Notes: generated from the letters alone by a model not told the origin. Positions 1 to 9,687 are shown, counted from the stretch's first letter. The stretch is 29,374 nucleotides of DNA from Paulinella micropora (GCA_009731375.1 BJOX01000185.1:813486-842859); one strand, 5' to 3'. Numbers and translations are program-made.

Positions 1-89
<89 letters not shown>

Positions 90-261
90 AGCAAACATGA
101 TGATGATGGTGGTGGTGATGGTGGTGATGGTGAAGAAGAAGAAGAAGAAAAAGAAGAAGAAGAAGAAGAAGAAGAAGAAGAAGAAGAAGAAGAAGAAGAA
201 GAAGAAGAAGAAGAAGAAGAGAAGAAGAAGAAAAAACATAAAATAAACAAGCAGCCAGATG

Positions 262-321
<60 letters not shown>
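1..321. repeat. Microsatellite block: (AG)n, (GAA)n, (TCTA)n
   Basis: The window opens in (AG)n at 1-85. A short GATGGT-rich stretch follows, then (GAA)n at about 130-233 and (TCTA)n at about 262-321. No coding signal is seen. The left edge lies inside the AG tract, so its true length is unknown. Confidence 0.95.
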
Positions 322-322
<1 letters not shown>

Positions 323-748
323 CGGGGGGGATGTAGAGGGAGCTGCTCAGTGCTCCGGCCTAAAACCAATCTCCCTACAACGACGGTTTTGTGTCCGACG
401 TTAATCGCGCGCTGCGCAAGGGCTAAAACAGGCGACCATCTCCCGACCGGGGCCGTGATGCAAAGGGTTGATGAAGCCGAGGTTGTAGAAGGTAACTCAC
501 AACGGTGTGAACTCCCGAAACCTCGGCTTTGGCGACCATCATCTCCTTATGGCACACGACCCTCGGGGAGTGTTTTGTTGGTTGTCCTCTACAGTTCAAA
601 AGGGCTCGGCTACCTTTCGGCTTGAACTGGACAAAGGCACCAACCACAGCGGACCGTGGTTGGTGCGCAGCTGAAGTGCTGAGAGCTCTTGCACGGGGGT
701 AGTAAAGGAGGCAATGGCTTTTCAGCTATGCCACGCCCATAGATTAAA
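322..748. other. Non-simple segment between TCTA tracts, probable dispersed-repeat fragment
   Basis: About 400 bases of mixed composition sit between two (TCTA)n tracts. A 91-codon open frame (350-625, plus) overlaps one on the other strand, and neither has recognisable motifs or good splice context. A short GGTTGGTGC echo appears near 610-665 (GGCACCAACCACAGCGG, then GTGGTTGGTGC), a possible small hairpin. The TCTA-flanked position resembles other dispersed repeats in this window, so a repeat fragment is the most economical reading. No second copy is present to confirm it. Confidence 0.3.
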
Positions 749-750
749 AA

Positions 751-786
<36 letters not shown>

Positions 787-845
787 ATCTATCTATCTAT
801 ACTGGAGACAGACTCTTCCGCTGGCAACTACAGCCTGGGGTTAAG

Positions 846-922
<77 letters not shown>

Positions 923-1008
923 CCTACCTACCTACCTACCAACCTACCTACCTACCTACGTGCCAACCTACCTGGCTATCTACCTACCTATCTACCTATC
1001 TTTATATA

Positions 1009-1053
<45 letters not shown>

Positions 1054-1060
1054 CATCAGT
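749..1060. repeat. (TCTA)n / (CTAC)n microsatellite
   Basis: Tetranucleotide tract with TCTA, CTAC and ATATCT variants. It is interrupted once at about 800-846 by non-repetitive sequence beginning with ACTGGAGACAGACTC. Open frames here are translated repeat only. Confidence 0.95.
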
Positions 1061-1260
1061 TGATCTCATCACTTACTCCACGGAGTGAACCAAGGCCACT
1101 TGAGGTGTCACTGACCCTCCCTTGGGCTTGGTTTTTTTGAAATGGGTGCCATCTGTCGACAGACAGAGAATTAGGGGATGGTGTGGGTGTGCTGGGCCCG
1201 TGGTGGGGTGCCTTATGTGTGCCTAGCCATACGCCTATAAGTCACATGCCGAAATAGCGA
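1061..1260. other. Unassigned non-repetitive segment before an assembly gap
   Basis: Mixed-composition sequence running into an N gap at 1261. No credible open frame or splice chain is seen. Because the sequence just after the gap is the 3' end of a dispersed repeat, this may be part of the same element, but the gap prevents a decision. Confidence 0.3.
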
Positions 1261-1479
1261 NNNNNNNNNNNNNNNNNNNNNNNNNNNNNNNNNNNNNNNN
1301 NNNNNNNNNNNNNNNNNNNNNNNNNNNNNNNNNNNNNNNNNNNNNNNNNNNNNNNNNNNNNNNNNNNNNNNNNNNNNNNNNNNNNNNNNNNNNNNNNNNN
1401 NNNNNNNNNNNNNNNNNNNNNNNNNNNNNNNNNNNNNNNNNNNNNNNNNNNNNNNNNNNNNNNNNNNNNNNNNNNNNNN
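1261..1479. other. Assembly gap (219 N)
   Basis: Run of N. Other N runs lie at 3386-3429, 5979-5988, 9531-9540, 13398-13407, 14410-14419, 19317-19518 and 23655-23916. Most abut homopolymers or microsatellites, so collapse or mis-sizing nearby is likely. Confidence 1.
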
Positions 1480-1533
1480 TTCCTTGGTTGATGAAATCAG
1501 AAGCTCCTTTTTTCTGACATTAGTCGATATCTC
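1480..1533 (+). repeat. 3' end of a dispersed repeat with (ATCT)n tail, copy 1
   Basis: The ~54 bases just after the gap, starting TTCCTTGGTTGATGAAATC and ending CGATATCTC before (ATCT)n, recur almost exactly at about 18056-18110, again directly followed by (ATCT)n. Two copies ending at the same point with the same microsatellite tail suggest the 3' end of a non-LTR-type element (LINE or SINE). No coding domain is visible. Confidence 0.7.
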
Positions 1534-1595
<62 letters not shown>

Positions 1596-1603
1596 TTATC
1601 TAT

Positions 1604-1662
<59 letters not shown>

Positions 1663-1687
1663 CCTATCTACCTATCTACATATCTAC

Positions 1688-1725
<38 letters not shown>

Positions 1726-1774
1726 CTCTCTATCTATCTATCTATCTATCTATCTACTATATATATATATTTAG

Positions 1775-1806
<32 letters not shown>

Positions 1807-1834
1807 TTATCTATCTACCTATCTACCTACCTAC

Positions 1835-1911
<77 letters not shown>

Positions 1912-1912
1912 A

Positions 1913-1955
<43 letters not shown>

Positions 1956-1984
1956 CATCCATCCTTCCATCCATCTATCTATCC

Positions 1985-2056
<72 letters not shown>

Positions 2057-2175
2057 GTCTGTCTGTCTATCTGTCTATCTGTCTATCTATCTATCTATCT
2101 ATCTATCCATCTACCTATCTACCTACCTATCTATCTATCTACCTACCTATCTATCTATCAATCTATCTATCTATA

Positions 2176-2229
<54 letters not shown>

Positions 2230-2332
2230 CCTATCTATCTACCTACCTACTTACCTACCTACCTACCTACCTATCTATCTACCTACCTACCTACCTATCT
2301 ATCTATCTATCTATCTATCTATCCATCTATCC

Positions 2333-2383
<51 letters not shown>
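1534..2383. repeat. Long (ATCT)n microsatellite, ~850 bp
   Basis: Imperfect TCTA array with CCAT, CTAC and TCTG variant blocks and a short TA stretch near 1757-1770. It forms the left arm of an inverted microsatellite pair with the GATA array at 2446-2735. Confidence 0.97.
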
Positions 2384-2384
<1 letters not shown>

Positions 2385-2442
2385 GACAATAACCAGAACT
2401 TGGTTCCATGGCACGTCATGTAAACGCACGACACGTCGTCTC
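2375..2442 (-). CDS. Candidate terminal coding exon of the minus-strand gene
   Basis: On the minus strand an AG acceptor formed by the GATA array (tatctag) precedes 68 bases reading GGA-completed [21 protein letters not shown] and then stop. The stop TAG falls inside the downstream GATA microsatellite. The incoming phase (2 bases completing a codon) matches the single G left by the exon at 7501-7550. The translation has balanced composition, unlike everything around it. Against it: the intron would be about 5 kb, the acceptor is made of microsatellite, and one phase match can occur by chance. It could instead be an isolated unique fragment. Confidence 0.35.
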
Positions 2443-2443
2443 C

Positions 2444-2445
<2 letters not shown>

Positions 2446-2540
<95 letters not shown>

Positions 2541-2603
2541 GGATGGATAGATGGATGGATAGATGGATAGATAGATAGGTAGGTAGGTAGGTAGGTAGAT
2601 AGG

Positions 2604-2664
<61 letters not shown>

Positions 2665-2735
2665 GGATGGATGGATGGATGGATAAATAGATAGATAGAT
2701 AGATAAGCAGATAGATAAGCAGATAGAAAGATTTA
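2446..2735. repeat. (GATA)n microsatellite, inverted partner of the TCTA array
   Basis: TAGA array with GATG and GTAG variant blocks, complementary in sense to the ATCT array ending at 2383. Only about 62 bases separate the arms. Confidence 0.95.
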
Positions 2736-2750
2736 TTCTTGGCTGGAACA

Positions 2751-2776
2751 AAATAATAATAATAATAATAATAATG

Positions 2777-2813
<37 letters not shown>

Positions 2814-2963
2814 AAATAATAATAATAATAAATAATAATAATAATAATAATGATAATAATACTAATAAGAATAATAATAATAATAATAATAATAATGATA
2901 ATAATAGTGATAATAATAATAACAATAATAATGATGATAATAATACTAATAATAATAATGATG

Positions 2964-3012
<49 letters not shown>

Positions 3013-3023
3013 TAATAATAGTG

Positions 3024-3054
<31 letters not shown>

Positions 3055-3137
3055 CAACAATAATAATAATAACAACAACAACAACAACAATAATAATAAT
3101 AATAATAATAATAATTATAATAGTAGTAGTAGTAGTA

Positions 3138-3212
<75 letters not shown>

Positions 3213-3218
3213 GTAACA

Positions 3219-3288
<70 letters not shown>
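2751..3288. repeat. Complex (AAT)n tract
   Basis: About 540 bp of AAT with GAT, AAC and AGT variants. Homopolymeric open frames in all frames (I, N, Y, L, S, T) are spurious. The tract ends exactly where the Helitron-like element begins. Confidence 0.97.
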
Positions 3289-3289
<1 letters not shown>

Positions 3290-3340
3290 TAGGGGCTGCG
3301 CCAACACCTGAAAGGATGGTTTGCGGTGCGCTTCGCGCAC

Positions 3341-3342
<2 letters not shown>

Positions 3343-3385
<43 letters not shown>

Positions 3386-3442
3386 NNNNNNNNNNNNNNN
3401 NNNNNNNNNNNNNNNNNNNNNNNNNNNNNCCCCCCCCCCCCC
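3343..3442. repeat. Poly(C) tract interrupted by a gap
   Basis: About 43 C before and 13 C after the N run at 3386-3429, inside element A. The paired elements at about 4678 and 7765 have only short C-rich stretches here, so expansion is specific to this copy or an assembly artefact. Confidence 0.9.
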
Positions 3443-3905
3443 TTTCCCGTCGACAGGGTACGTTCAATTGCCGCAGGTACCACCAGAACGCAAATGCAAG
3501 CTCTGGTGGCACAAAAACCTAAAATCTCTAGTGTTTGTGCCACCCGCCACCAAAACCTTTTTATTTCCGAAGAGAGCGCACCTAGAGGTGTAGGGTACAC
3601 CAAACATCAGCCTCAAACTCCCTCGGGTGTGCGCAAACGGCCCCTGGTGGCGCAGACACATCAATTTTCCGGTGTATAGGCCACCCGGCGCTACAATTTT
3701 TATGTTTTCGAAGAGAGCTCATCAATAAGTATCAAATACACCAAATAAAAGCCGCTAACTCCCTTTGGTGTGCGCAAAGGGCGCCTGGTGGCACAAGACC
3801 TCAATTTTCTGGTTGTGGGTGCCACCCGCGACAAAGACAGGTACGTACAATCGTTGGGCTCAGGTTCCCGGGGGGAGCCCCCGGACCCCTCCTGCCCCGT
3901 CGACA
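3440..3905. repeat. ~140-bp tandem units of element A
   Basis: Repeated landmarks are GTCGACAGGGTACGTTC, the GCGCAA(A)GGGCGCCTGGTGGC core and GCCACCCG. The GAAGAGAGC landmark recurs at about 3570 and 3709 (spacing ~139). A close relative of the 3580-3760 part lies inside the plus-gene exon at 16035-16430. Confidence 0.8.
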
Positions 3906-3919
3906 GGATTGCAGGAGGC

Positions 3920-4460
3920 ACCGGCAAGTACTGCTAAAAAACAAGGAAATTTGGCATTCAACACACTCCCCTGACGCAAATATTTGTATGAATTCCAAAA
4001 AAATTATGTCAGCATCAAGACAGAGACTGGGGCTAGCCACCCTGCCAATATGAGCTCCCAAATCCTCCTGGCTCCCACAAAGCATGATTTATTCCGATGG
4101 GAGGGCAGAAAATAGGCTAAAAAAACAAGGAATTTTCGCATTCAGGACACTCCCCTAACGCAAATATTTGCAAGAATTCAAAAAAAAATTATGTCAGCAT
4201 CAGCATTGAGTCTGCGGCTAGCCACCCTGTTAATATGAGCTCCCAACTCTTCCTGGTTCACACAAACCATGATTTATTCTGATTGGGGTGAGAAAAACAA
4301 CAAGGAATTTTAGCATTCAGGACACTCCCCTAACGCAAATATTTGCGTGAATTCCAAAAAAATCATATCAGCATCAAGATCGAGTCTGTGGCTAACCACC
4401 CTGCAAATATGAGCTCCGAACTCCTCCTCGTTCCGACAAACCATGATTTATTCCGACAGG
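3920..4460. repeat. ~175-185-bp satellite monomers in element A (3 copies)
   Basis: The landmark ATTTATTCCGA or a close variant recurs at 4087, 4272 and 4446, giving periods of about 185 and 175. Each monomer carries the ACACTCCCCTAACGCAAATA and ATGAGCTCC landmarks. No coding function. Confidence 0.9.
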
Positions 4461-4548
4461 GGTGCGAAAATGCGGTGGGGGTGGGGGTGGGGTACACAAT
4501 TTCATTTTCCCCCAAACCCCCCACCCCTTTCACCAACACCTTTCAGGG

Positions 4549-4549
<1 letters not shown>

Positions 4550-4621
<72 letters not shown>
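4550..4621. repeat. (AAT)n between elements A and B
   Basis: Pure AAT tract separating the 5' end of A from the 3' end of B (minus-strand sense). It is a remnant of the target microsatellite. Confidence 0.95.
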
Positions 4622-4622
<1 letters not shown>

Positions 4623-4750
4623 TAGGGGCTGCTCCAACACCTGAAAGGATGGCTTACCGTTGCGCTTCGCGCAGCAAACCCCCCCAGCCCCACTTCTTAT
4701 CACTTTTTGGATGGCCCCCCGGACCCCTCCCCCTCCCGCCCCCTTTCCCT

Positions 4751-5160
4751 TCGACAGGGTACGTTGAATTGCCGGAGGTGCCGCAAAGGGCGCCTGGTGG
4801 CAAAAAACCTCAACTTTCAGGTGTGGGTGCCATCTGTGACCAGAACGGGTACGTACAATCGCAGGGCTCCCCCGGACCCCCCCTTTCCCTTGGACAGGGT
4901 ACGATGCATTGCCGGAGGTGCCGCAAAGGGCGCCTGGTGGCAAAAAACCTCAACTTTCAGGTGTGGGTGCCACCCGTGACCAGAACGGGTACGTACAATC
5001 GCAGGGCTCCCCTGGACCCCCCCTTTCCCTTCGACAGGGTACGCTGAATAAAAAACCTCAATTTTCAGGTGTGGGTGCCACCCGCGACCAGAACGGGTAC
5101 GTACAATCACAGGGCTTAGGTTTCGGGGGGGAGGGCCCCCGGACCCCCCCTGCCCCGTCG
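4751..5160. repeat. 140-bp tandem units of element B
   Basis: Units begin TTCGACAGGGTACG(T/A/C)TG and include the GCCGGAGGTGCCGCAAAGG and CGGGTACGTACAATC landmarks. Units one and two are full; the third lacks about a dozen bases after TACGCTGAAT. Confidence 0.92.
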
Positions 5161-5169
5161 ACAGCGTAC

Positions 5170-5900
5170 GTTCAAGCGCCGGAGGCACCGGCAAGTACTG
5201 CCAAAAAACAAGGAATTTTGGCATTCAGGACACTCCCCTAACGCAAGTATTTGCGTGAATTCCAAAGAAATATCAGCATCAAGATCGAGTCTGGGGCTAG
5301 CCACCCTGTCAATATGAGCTCCCAACTCTTCCTGGTTCACACAAACCATGATTTATTCCGATGGGAGAGCAGAAATTGGGCCAAAAAAACAAGGAATTTC
5401 GGAATTCAGGACTCCCTAACGCAAATATTTGCGTGAATTCCAAAGAAACTATATCAGCATCAACGTCGAGTCTGTGGCTAGCCACCCTGCAAATATGAGC
5501 TCCCAAATCTTCCTGGTTCACACAAACCATGATTTATTCCGACGAGGGTGCAGAAAATAGGCTAAAAAAACAAGGAATTTCCGCATTCAGGACACTCCCC
5601 TGAATATTTGCGTGAATTCCAAAGAAATTATATCAGCATCAACATCGAGTCTGGGGCTAACCACCCTGCAAATATGAGCTCCCAACTCTTCCTGGTTCAC
5701 GCAAACCATGATTTATTCCGATTTGGGTGCGAAAAAAAGAAGAAATTTTGGCATTCAGGACACTCCCCTAACGCAAATATTTGCGTGAATTCCAAAAAAA
5801 TCATATCAGCATCAAGATCCAGTCTGGGGCTAACCACCCTGCAAATATGAGCTCCGGACTCCTCCTCGTTCCGACAAACCATGATTTATTCCGACAGGGG
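5170..5900. repeat. ~180-bp satellite monomers in element B (4 copies)
   Basis: ATTTATTCCGA recurs at 5351, 5532, 5711 and 5884 (periods 181, 179, 173). Monomers differ by small indels between the ATTCCGA landmark and the next GACACTCCC. Confidence 0.92.
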
Positions 5901-6013
5901 TGCGGAAATGGTGGGTGGGTGGGGGTGGGTGGGGGTGGGGGTGGGGTACACAATTTTCATTTTGCCCCCCCCCCCCAANNNNNNNNNNCCCCCTTGACCA
6001 ACACCTTTCAGGG

Positions 6014-6014
<1 letters not shown>

Positions 6015-6096
<82 letters not shown>

Positions 6097-6152
6097 AAGA
6101 AGAAGAAGAAGAAGAATAATAATAATAAGAATAATAATAAGAATAATAATAA

Positions 6153-6184
<32 letters not shown>

Positions 6185-6186
6185 TA

Positions 6187-6240
<54 letters not shown>
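6015..6240. repeat. (AAT)n / (AAG)n microsatellite
   Basis: AAT tract at the 5' flank of element B with a 48-bp AAG segment and mixed AAT/AAG units. Confidence 0.95.
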
Positions 6241-6242
<2 letters not shown>

Positions 6243-6287
6243 ATATCTGAGGCGTACTGATGCAGCTAATGGCATATCCTCAACGGA

Positions 6288-6649
6288 CATAAGCCTCCAA
6301 TACCCTTGTTCGAGGTCCTCCACCCCCCCGTGTCAGTCTCTCGCCTGATGATCGGGGCCACCGATGGAGCTCCTGAGGGCAAGACTGCACTAAGCCGAGG
6401 TTATTCCGCAGTCCCAGCAACCTCTTGCAAGACGTCACCGAATGTGCAAGTGCATACACCAAGCGCGGTTGCTAGAGCTGCCTCGAAACCCCACCCATAA
6501 CAATCTGGTGTCTGCTGGGTCCTGGGCTATCAACCAGCATATGCGGAGTTTAAGATCTTTTACGCGCGCAACGACCCTCCTCCCCAGCATCTACCACCAA
6601 AGGGTTATGAGTTGGCGTCACATTTTAACGCCTTGAGGCCATTGGGCTG
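6288..6649. repeat. 360-bp dispersed repeat family, copy 1
   Basis: Nearly identical to 8123-8486, and in reverse orientation to 19103-19316 (cut by a gap). The shared block starts ATAAGCCTCCAATACCCTTG and ends GGCCATTGGGCT. On the opposite strand the block begins AGCCCAATGG, close to a pol III A box, so it may be a SINE head, but no clear B box follows. Open frames in it overlap on both strands and do not resemble a known protein. Confidence 0.85.
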
Positions 6650-6731
6650 GAACTCTGTTTAGCAAGTGTGACTAGGTTTTTTCATCGGGATTTCCCTCAA
6701 ATATGTCACAGTTAACACTCCAAGGCAGATT

Positions 6732-6732
<1 letters not shown>
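6650..6732. other. Short unique segment, possible end of the minus-strand gene
   Basis: Single-copy sequence between the dispersed repeat and (AAT)n. On the minus strand an AG followed by GGAAATCCCGATGA would give a tiny alternative terminal exon (G-K-S-R-stop) in the phase left by the exon at 7501-7550. Support is only the phase. Confidence 0.15.
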
Positions 6733-6785
<53 letters not shown>

Positions 6786-6805
6786 GTACTTACAACAACA
6801 ACAAT

Positions 6806-6840
<35 letters not shown>

Positions 6841-7500
6841 GAACAACAACAACAAGAGCAACAAAAACAAGAGCAACAAAAACAACAACAACAACAACAA
6901 CAACAACAATAACAATAACAATAGCAATAATATCAGCAATACCCGTGCTGCCTGTTTTTGCTATAACAATAACACTATTAACAACAATAACAATAACAAT
7001 AACAATAATAATAACAATAATAATAACAATAATATCAGCAATACCCCTGGTGGCTGTTTTTGCTATAACAATAACACTGTTAATAACAATAACAATAACA
7101 ATAACAATAACAATAATAATAACAATAACAATAATATCAGCAATACCCGTGGTGGCTGTTTTTGCTATAACAATAACACTGTTAATAACAATAACAATAA
7201 CAATAACAATAACAATAACAATAACAATAACAATAATAATAACAATAACAATAACAATAATATCAGCAATACCCGTGGTGGCTGTTTTTGCTATAACAAT
7301 AACACTATTAACAACAATAACAATAACAATAACAATAACAATAACAATAATAATAACAATAACAATAACAATAATATCAGCAATACCCGTGGTGGCTGTT
7401 TGTGCTATAACAATAACACTGTTAATAACAATAACAATAACAATAACAATAACAATAACAATAACAATAACAATAACGATAACAATAATATCAGTTATAC
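6733..7500. repeat. Higher-order array: exon-fragment copies spaced by (ACAATA)n
   Basis: After (AAT)n and (AAC)n, five units of about 100-125 bp repeat. Each contains, on the minus strand, the CAAAAACAGCCACCACGG-like core followed by GTATTGCTGATATTATTG and then TTATTG hexamers. Cores lie near 6943-6966, 7044-7066, 7146-7168, 7271-7293 and 7385-7407. The core and its downstream GT match the 3' half of the real exon at 7501-7550 and its donor. Confidence 0.85.
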
Positions 7501-7550
7501 CCGAGCTGGCTGTTTTTGCTTTCTTCTTGGCAGGACCTTCCTCCTCCTGA
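7501..7550 (-). CDS. Minus-strand gene, exon 6 (basic, NLS-like segment)
   Basis: On the minus strand TTCTCAG precedes 50 bases ending at a GG|GTATAA donor. With GA carried from the exon at 9299-9348 the join makes Asp, then QEEEGPAKKKAKTASS, leaving one G. KKKAK in an acidic-to-basic context resembles a monopartite nuclear localisation signal (family knowledge; function inferred). The 3' half plus donor is echoed five times just downstream. The family is not recognised. Confidence 0.6.
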
Positions 7551-7585
7551 CTGAGAACACAAAAATACAGTAATGAGATGATGAC

Positions 7586-7618
<33 letters not shown>

Positions 7619-7713
7619 AATGATGATCATGATAATGATGATAACAATACTACTACTACTACTACTACTAATAATAATAATAATAATAATAAGAATAATA
7701 ATAATAATAATAA
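7551..7713. repeat. (ATG)n, (ACT)n and (AAT)n tracts
   Basis: Intronic trinucleotide tracts between the exon at 7501-7550 and truncated element C. No gene signal. Confidence 0.9.
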
Positions 7714-8122
7714 CTAGGGGCAGCGCCAACACCTGAAAGGATGGTTTGCGGTGCGCTTTGCGCAACCCCTGCTCCTCTTCCCAAGGTCGCTTTTCCTCTC
7801 ATTCTCACATGCACAACTTTTACAGCTTTGGAGCAATCTCAGCCATTCATTTTCGTGCCGGCAAATTCGCTTCGGGTACGATTGCGGGGCTGGGGTTCCC
7901 GGTGGGAGGGCCCCGGACCCCCCCTTTCCACAGTCGACAGGGTACGTTCAATTGCCGGAGGTAAACGGCATAAACCCTTGAGGCACAACTCTTAGAGCCT
8001 TGGAGCATTCTCAACCATTCATTTTGGTACCGGCTAATTCGCGTGGGGTACGTACAATCACAGGGCTGGGGTTCCCGGGGGAAGGGCCCCCCGGACCCCC
8101 TTCCCCGTCGACAGGGTACGTT
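7714..8122 (-). mobile_element. Helitron-like element C, 5'-truncated
   Basis: Carries the same minus-strand 3' terminus as elements A and B (CTAG then T, in (AAT)n) and the same near-terminal hairpin motif (GTGCGC-TTT-GCGCAA). It has two diverged internal units (GTCGACAGGGTACGTTC near 7933 and 8107). It then passes without a microsatellite into the 360-bp repeat, so the satellite monomers and 5' end are missing. Confidence 0.6.
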
Positions 8123-8483
8123 CCATAAGCCTCCAATACCCTTGCTCGACGTCCTCCACCCCCCCCGTGTCAGTCTCTCGCCTGATGATCGGGGCCACCG
8201 ATGGAGCTCCTGAGGGCAAGACTGCACTAAGCCGAGGTTATTCCGCAGTCCCAGCAACCTCTTGCAAGACGTCACCGAATGTGCAAGTGCATACACCAAG
8301 CGCGGTTGCTAGAGCTGCCTCGAAACCCCACCCATAACAATCTGGTGTCTGCTGGGTCCTGGGCTATCAACCAGCACATGCGGAGTTTAAGATCTTTTAC
8401 GCGCGCAACGACCCTCCTCCCCAGCATCTACCACCAAAGGGTTATGAGTTGGCGTAACAGTTTAATGTCTTGAGGCCATTGGG

Positions 8484-8486
<3 letters not shown>
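8123..8486. repeat. 360-bp dispersed repeat family, copy 2
   Basis: Full-length match to copy 1 with scattered substitutions. It joins element C directly at GGTACGTTC/CATAAGCC and ends at GGGCT before (AAT)n. Confidence 0.88.
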
Positions 8487-8558
<72 letters not shown>

Positions 8559-8576
8559 GAGAATAATAATGAGAAT
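8487..8576. repeat. (AAT)n tail
   Basis: AAT tract shared by the ends of the 360-bp repeat and the adjacent SINE copy. Confidence 0.95.
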
Positions 8577-8807
8577 AGTGCTTCTCTGTCAATGGCTGAT
8601 GCAAATCTGCACATGCGCCTCCATCGTCTCACCCGTGAGGGGAGTACGAAGAATTGACGATAGGCTCTAATGACACCCCGCACGGGCAGTTCCAACACTT
8701 CCAGACGGACCGGTATGTTCAATGAAAATACTGGTGGCACCGACGGGAATCGAACTGGCGACAGGGCCCAGATGGTAGAACTTGACCACTGGGCTATCAC
8801 GGTGTCC
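8577..8807 (-). mobile_element. tRNA-derived SINE, copy 1 (full length)
   Basis: On the minus strand it starts GGACACCGTGATAGCCCAGT and runs 231 bases to an (ATT)n tail. The head contains an A box (TAGCCCAGTGG) and B box (AGTTCGATTCC). The first seven bases GACACCG pair with CGGTGCC at about base 72 with one mismatch, as in a tRNA acceptor stem. The T-arm is degraded, so this is not a working tRNA. The body ends near GCATCAGCCATTGACAGAG. Isotype is not assignable. Confidence 0.88.
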
Positions 8808-8849
<42 letters not shown>

Positions 8850-9115
8850 GTGTTTCTCTGTCAATGGCTGATGCATTTCTGCACATGCGCCTCCATCGTC
8901 TCACCCGTGAGGGGAGTACGAAGAATTGACGAAAAGCTCTAATGACACCCCCGCAAGGGCAGTTCCAACACTTCCAGACGGGCCGGTATGTTCAATGAAA
9001 ATACTGGTCCAGACGGATCGGTATGTTCAATGAAAATACTGGTGGCACCGACGGGAATCGAACTGGCGACAGGGCCCAGATGGTAGAACTTGACCACTGG
9101 GCTATCACGGTGTCC
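8850..9115 (-). mobile_element. tRNA-derived SINE, copy 2 (with internal duplication)
   Basis: Same family and orientation as the copy at 8577-8807, separated by (AAT)n. It carries an extra ~35 bases because the segment CCAGACGG..GTATGTTCAATGA is repeated. Box A and box B are intact. Confidence 0.88.
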
Positions 9116-9298
<183 letters not shown>

Positions 9299-9348
9299 TC
9301 ATCTAGAGGTGGACGAATATGTTTCAAAGTATCACTCTCCGTGTTGTA
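9299..9348 (-). CDS. Minus-strand gene, exon 5
   Basis: The acceptor GACTCAG and donor GA|GTACGT bound 50 bases that read YNTESDTLKHIRPPLD plus two bases (GA). Incoming phase 0 fits the exon at 10336-10404. Outgoing phase 2 fits the exon at 7501-7550, giving D at the junction. The translation is balanced and unlike the flanking repeats. Product unknown. Confidence 0.6.
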
Positions 9349-9418
9349 CTGAGTCAGTGCAGCTAAAACACACACACACACACACATACACACACACGCA
9401 GTCTGTCTGTCTCTCTCT

Positions 9419-9459
<41 letters not shown>

Positions 9460-9624
9460 TTTCTCTCTCTCTCTCTCTCTCTCAGCCCTCAGAGAGAGAG
9501 AGGGGGGGGGGGGGGGGGGGGGGGTTGAGGNNNNNNNNNNCAGATGAGAGGAGAGCGAGGAAACCAAATAAGAGAGAGGGAGAGAGAGAGAGAGAGAGAC
9601 AGAGAGAGAGACAGAGAGAGAGAC

Positions 9625-9687
<63 letters not shown>
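9349..9687. repeat. (CA)n, (CT)n, poly(G) and (GA)n intronic tracts
   Basis: CA/CT tracts, then a 24-base G run at about 9501-9524, a 10-N gap, and (GA)n with (GACA) variants. No exon signal. Confidence 0.92.

Larger units (their letters stand above)
3289..4549 (-). mobile_element. Helitron-like non-autonomous composite element A
   Basis: Read on the minus strand, the element starts TCCCTGAAAGGTGTTGG after an A and ends GCAGCCCCTAA before a T, all inside (ATT)n. TC start, CTRR end and insertion between A and T are the canonical Helitron terminal rules. A perfect hairpin, GTGCGC-TTC-GCGCAC, lies about 35 bases inside the CTRR end. Internal order on the minus strand: GC-rich strip, three ~175-185-bp satellite monomers, several ~140-bp units, C/G homopolymer with gap, hairpin. 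It encodes no Rep or helicase, so it would be mobilised in trans. It resembles bivalve 'pearl'-type elements in layout. The 44-N gap is internal. Confidence 0.7.
4622..6014 (-). mobile_element. Helitron-like non-autonomous composite element B
   Basis: Same architecture as element A and same orientation. The minus-strand 5' end TCCCTGAAAGGTG is preceded by A and the 3' end CAGCCCCTAG is followed by T. A hairpin TTGCGC-TTC-GCGCAG sits near the 3' end. It contains three 140-bp units (TCGACAGGG at 4751, 4891 and 5031: two exact 140-bp steps), then a shorter unit, four ~175-180-bp monomers and a G-rich strip. Repeating both termini and internal order in an independent copy supports a discrete mobile unit over random satellite. 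No protein is encoded. Confidence 0.72.

Noticed and set aside
350-647. Two overlapping frames on opposite strands
   Set aside because: No splice sites, no recognised motif, and flanked by microsatellite like other repeat fragments.
714-2330. Long open frames reading SIYLSIYL
   Set aside because: They are translations of (TCTA)n in all frames, with no start context, domain or codon bias. The same applies to SIYL frames at 9.8, 11.4, 13.3, 15.7, 22.7 and 27.6 kb.
2375-3512. Long poly-I/N/Y/L/S frames, up to 321 codons
   Set aside because: Translated (AAT)n and GATA. Only the last 22 codons of the longest (2375-2442) have non-repeat composition and are listed separately as a candidate exon.
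6659-7765. 368-codon minus frame of IVIV repeats
   Set aside because: Repeat translation running through exon 7501-7550. The repeated KTATTGIADI segments are exon echoes, not a repeat protein, because splice sites bound the real exon.
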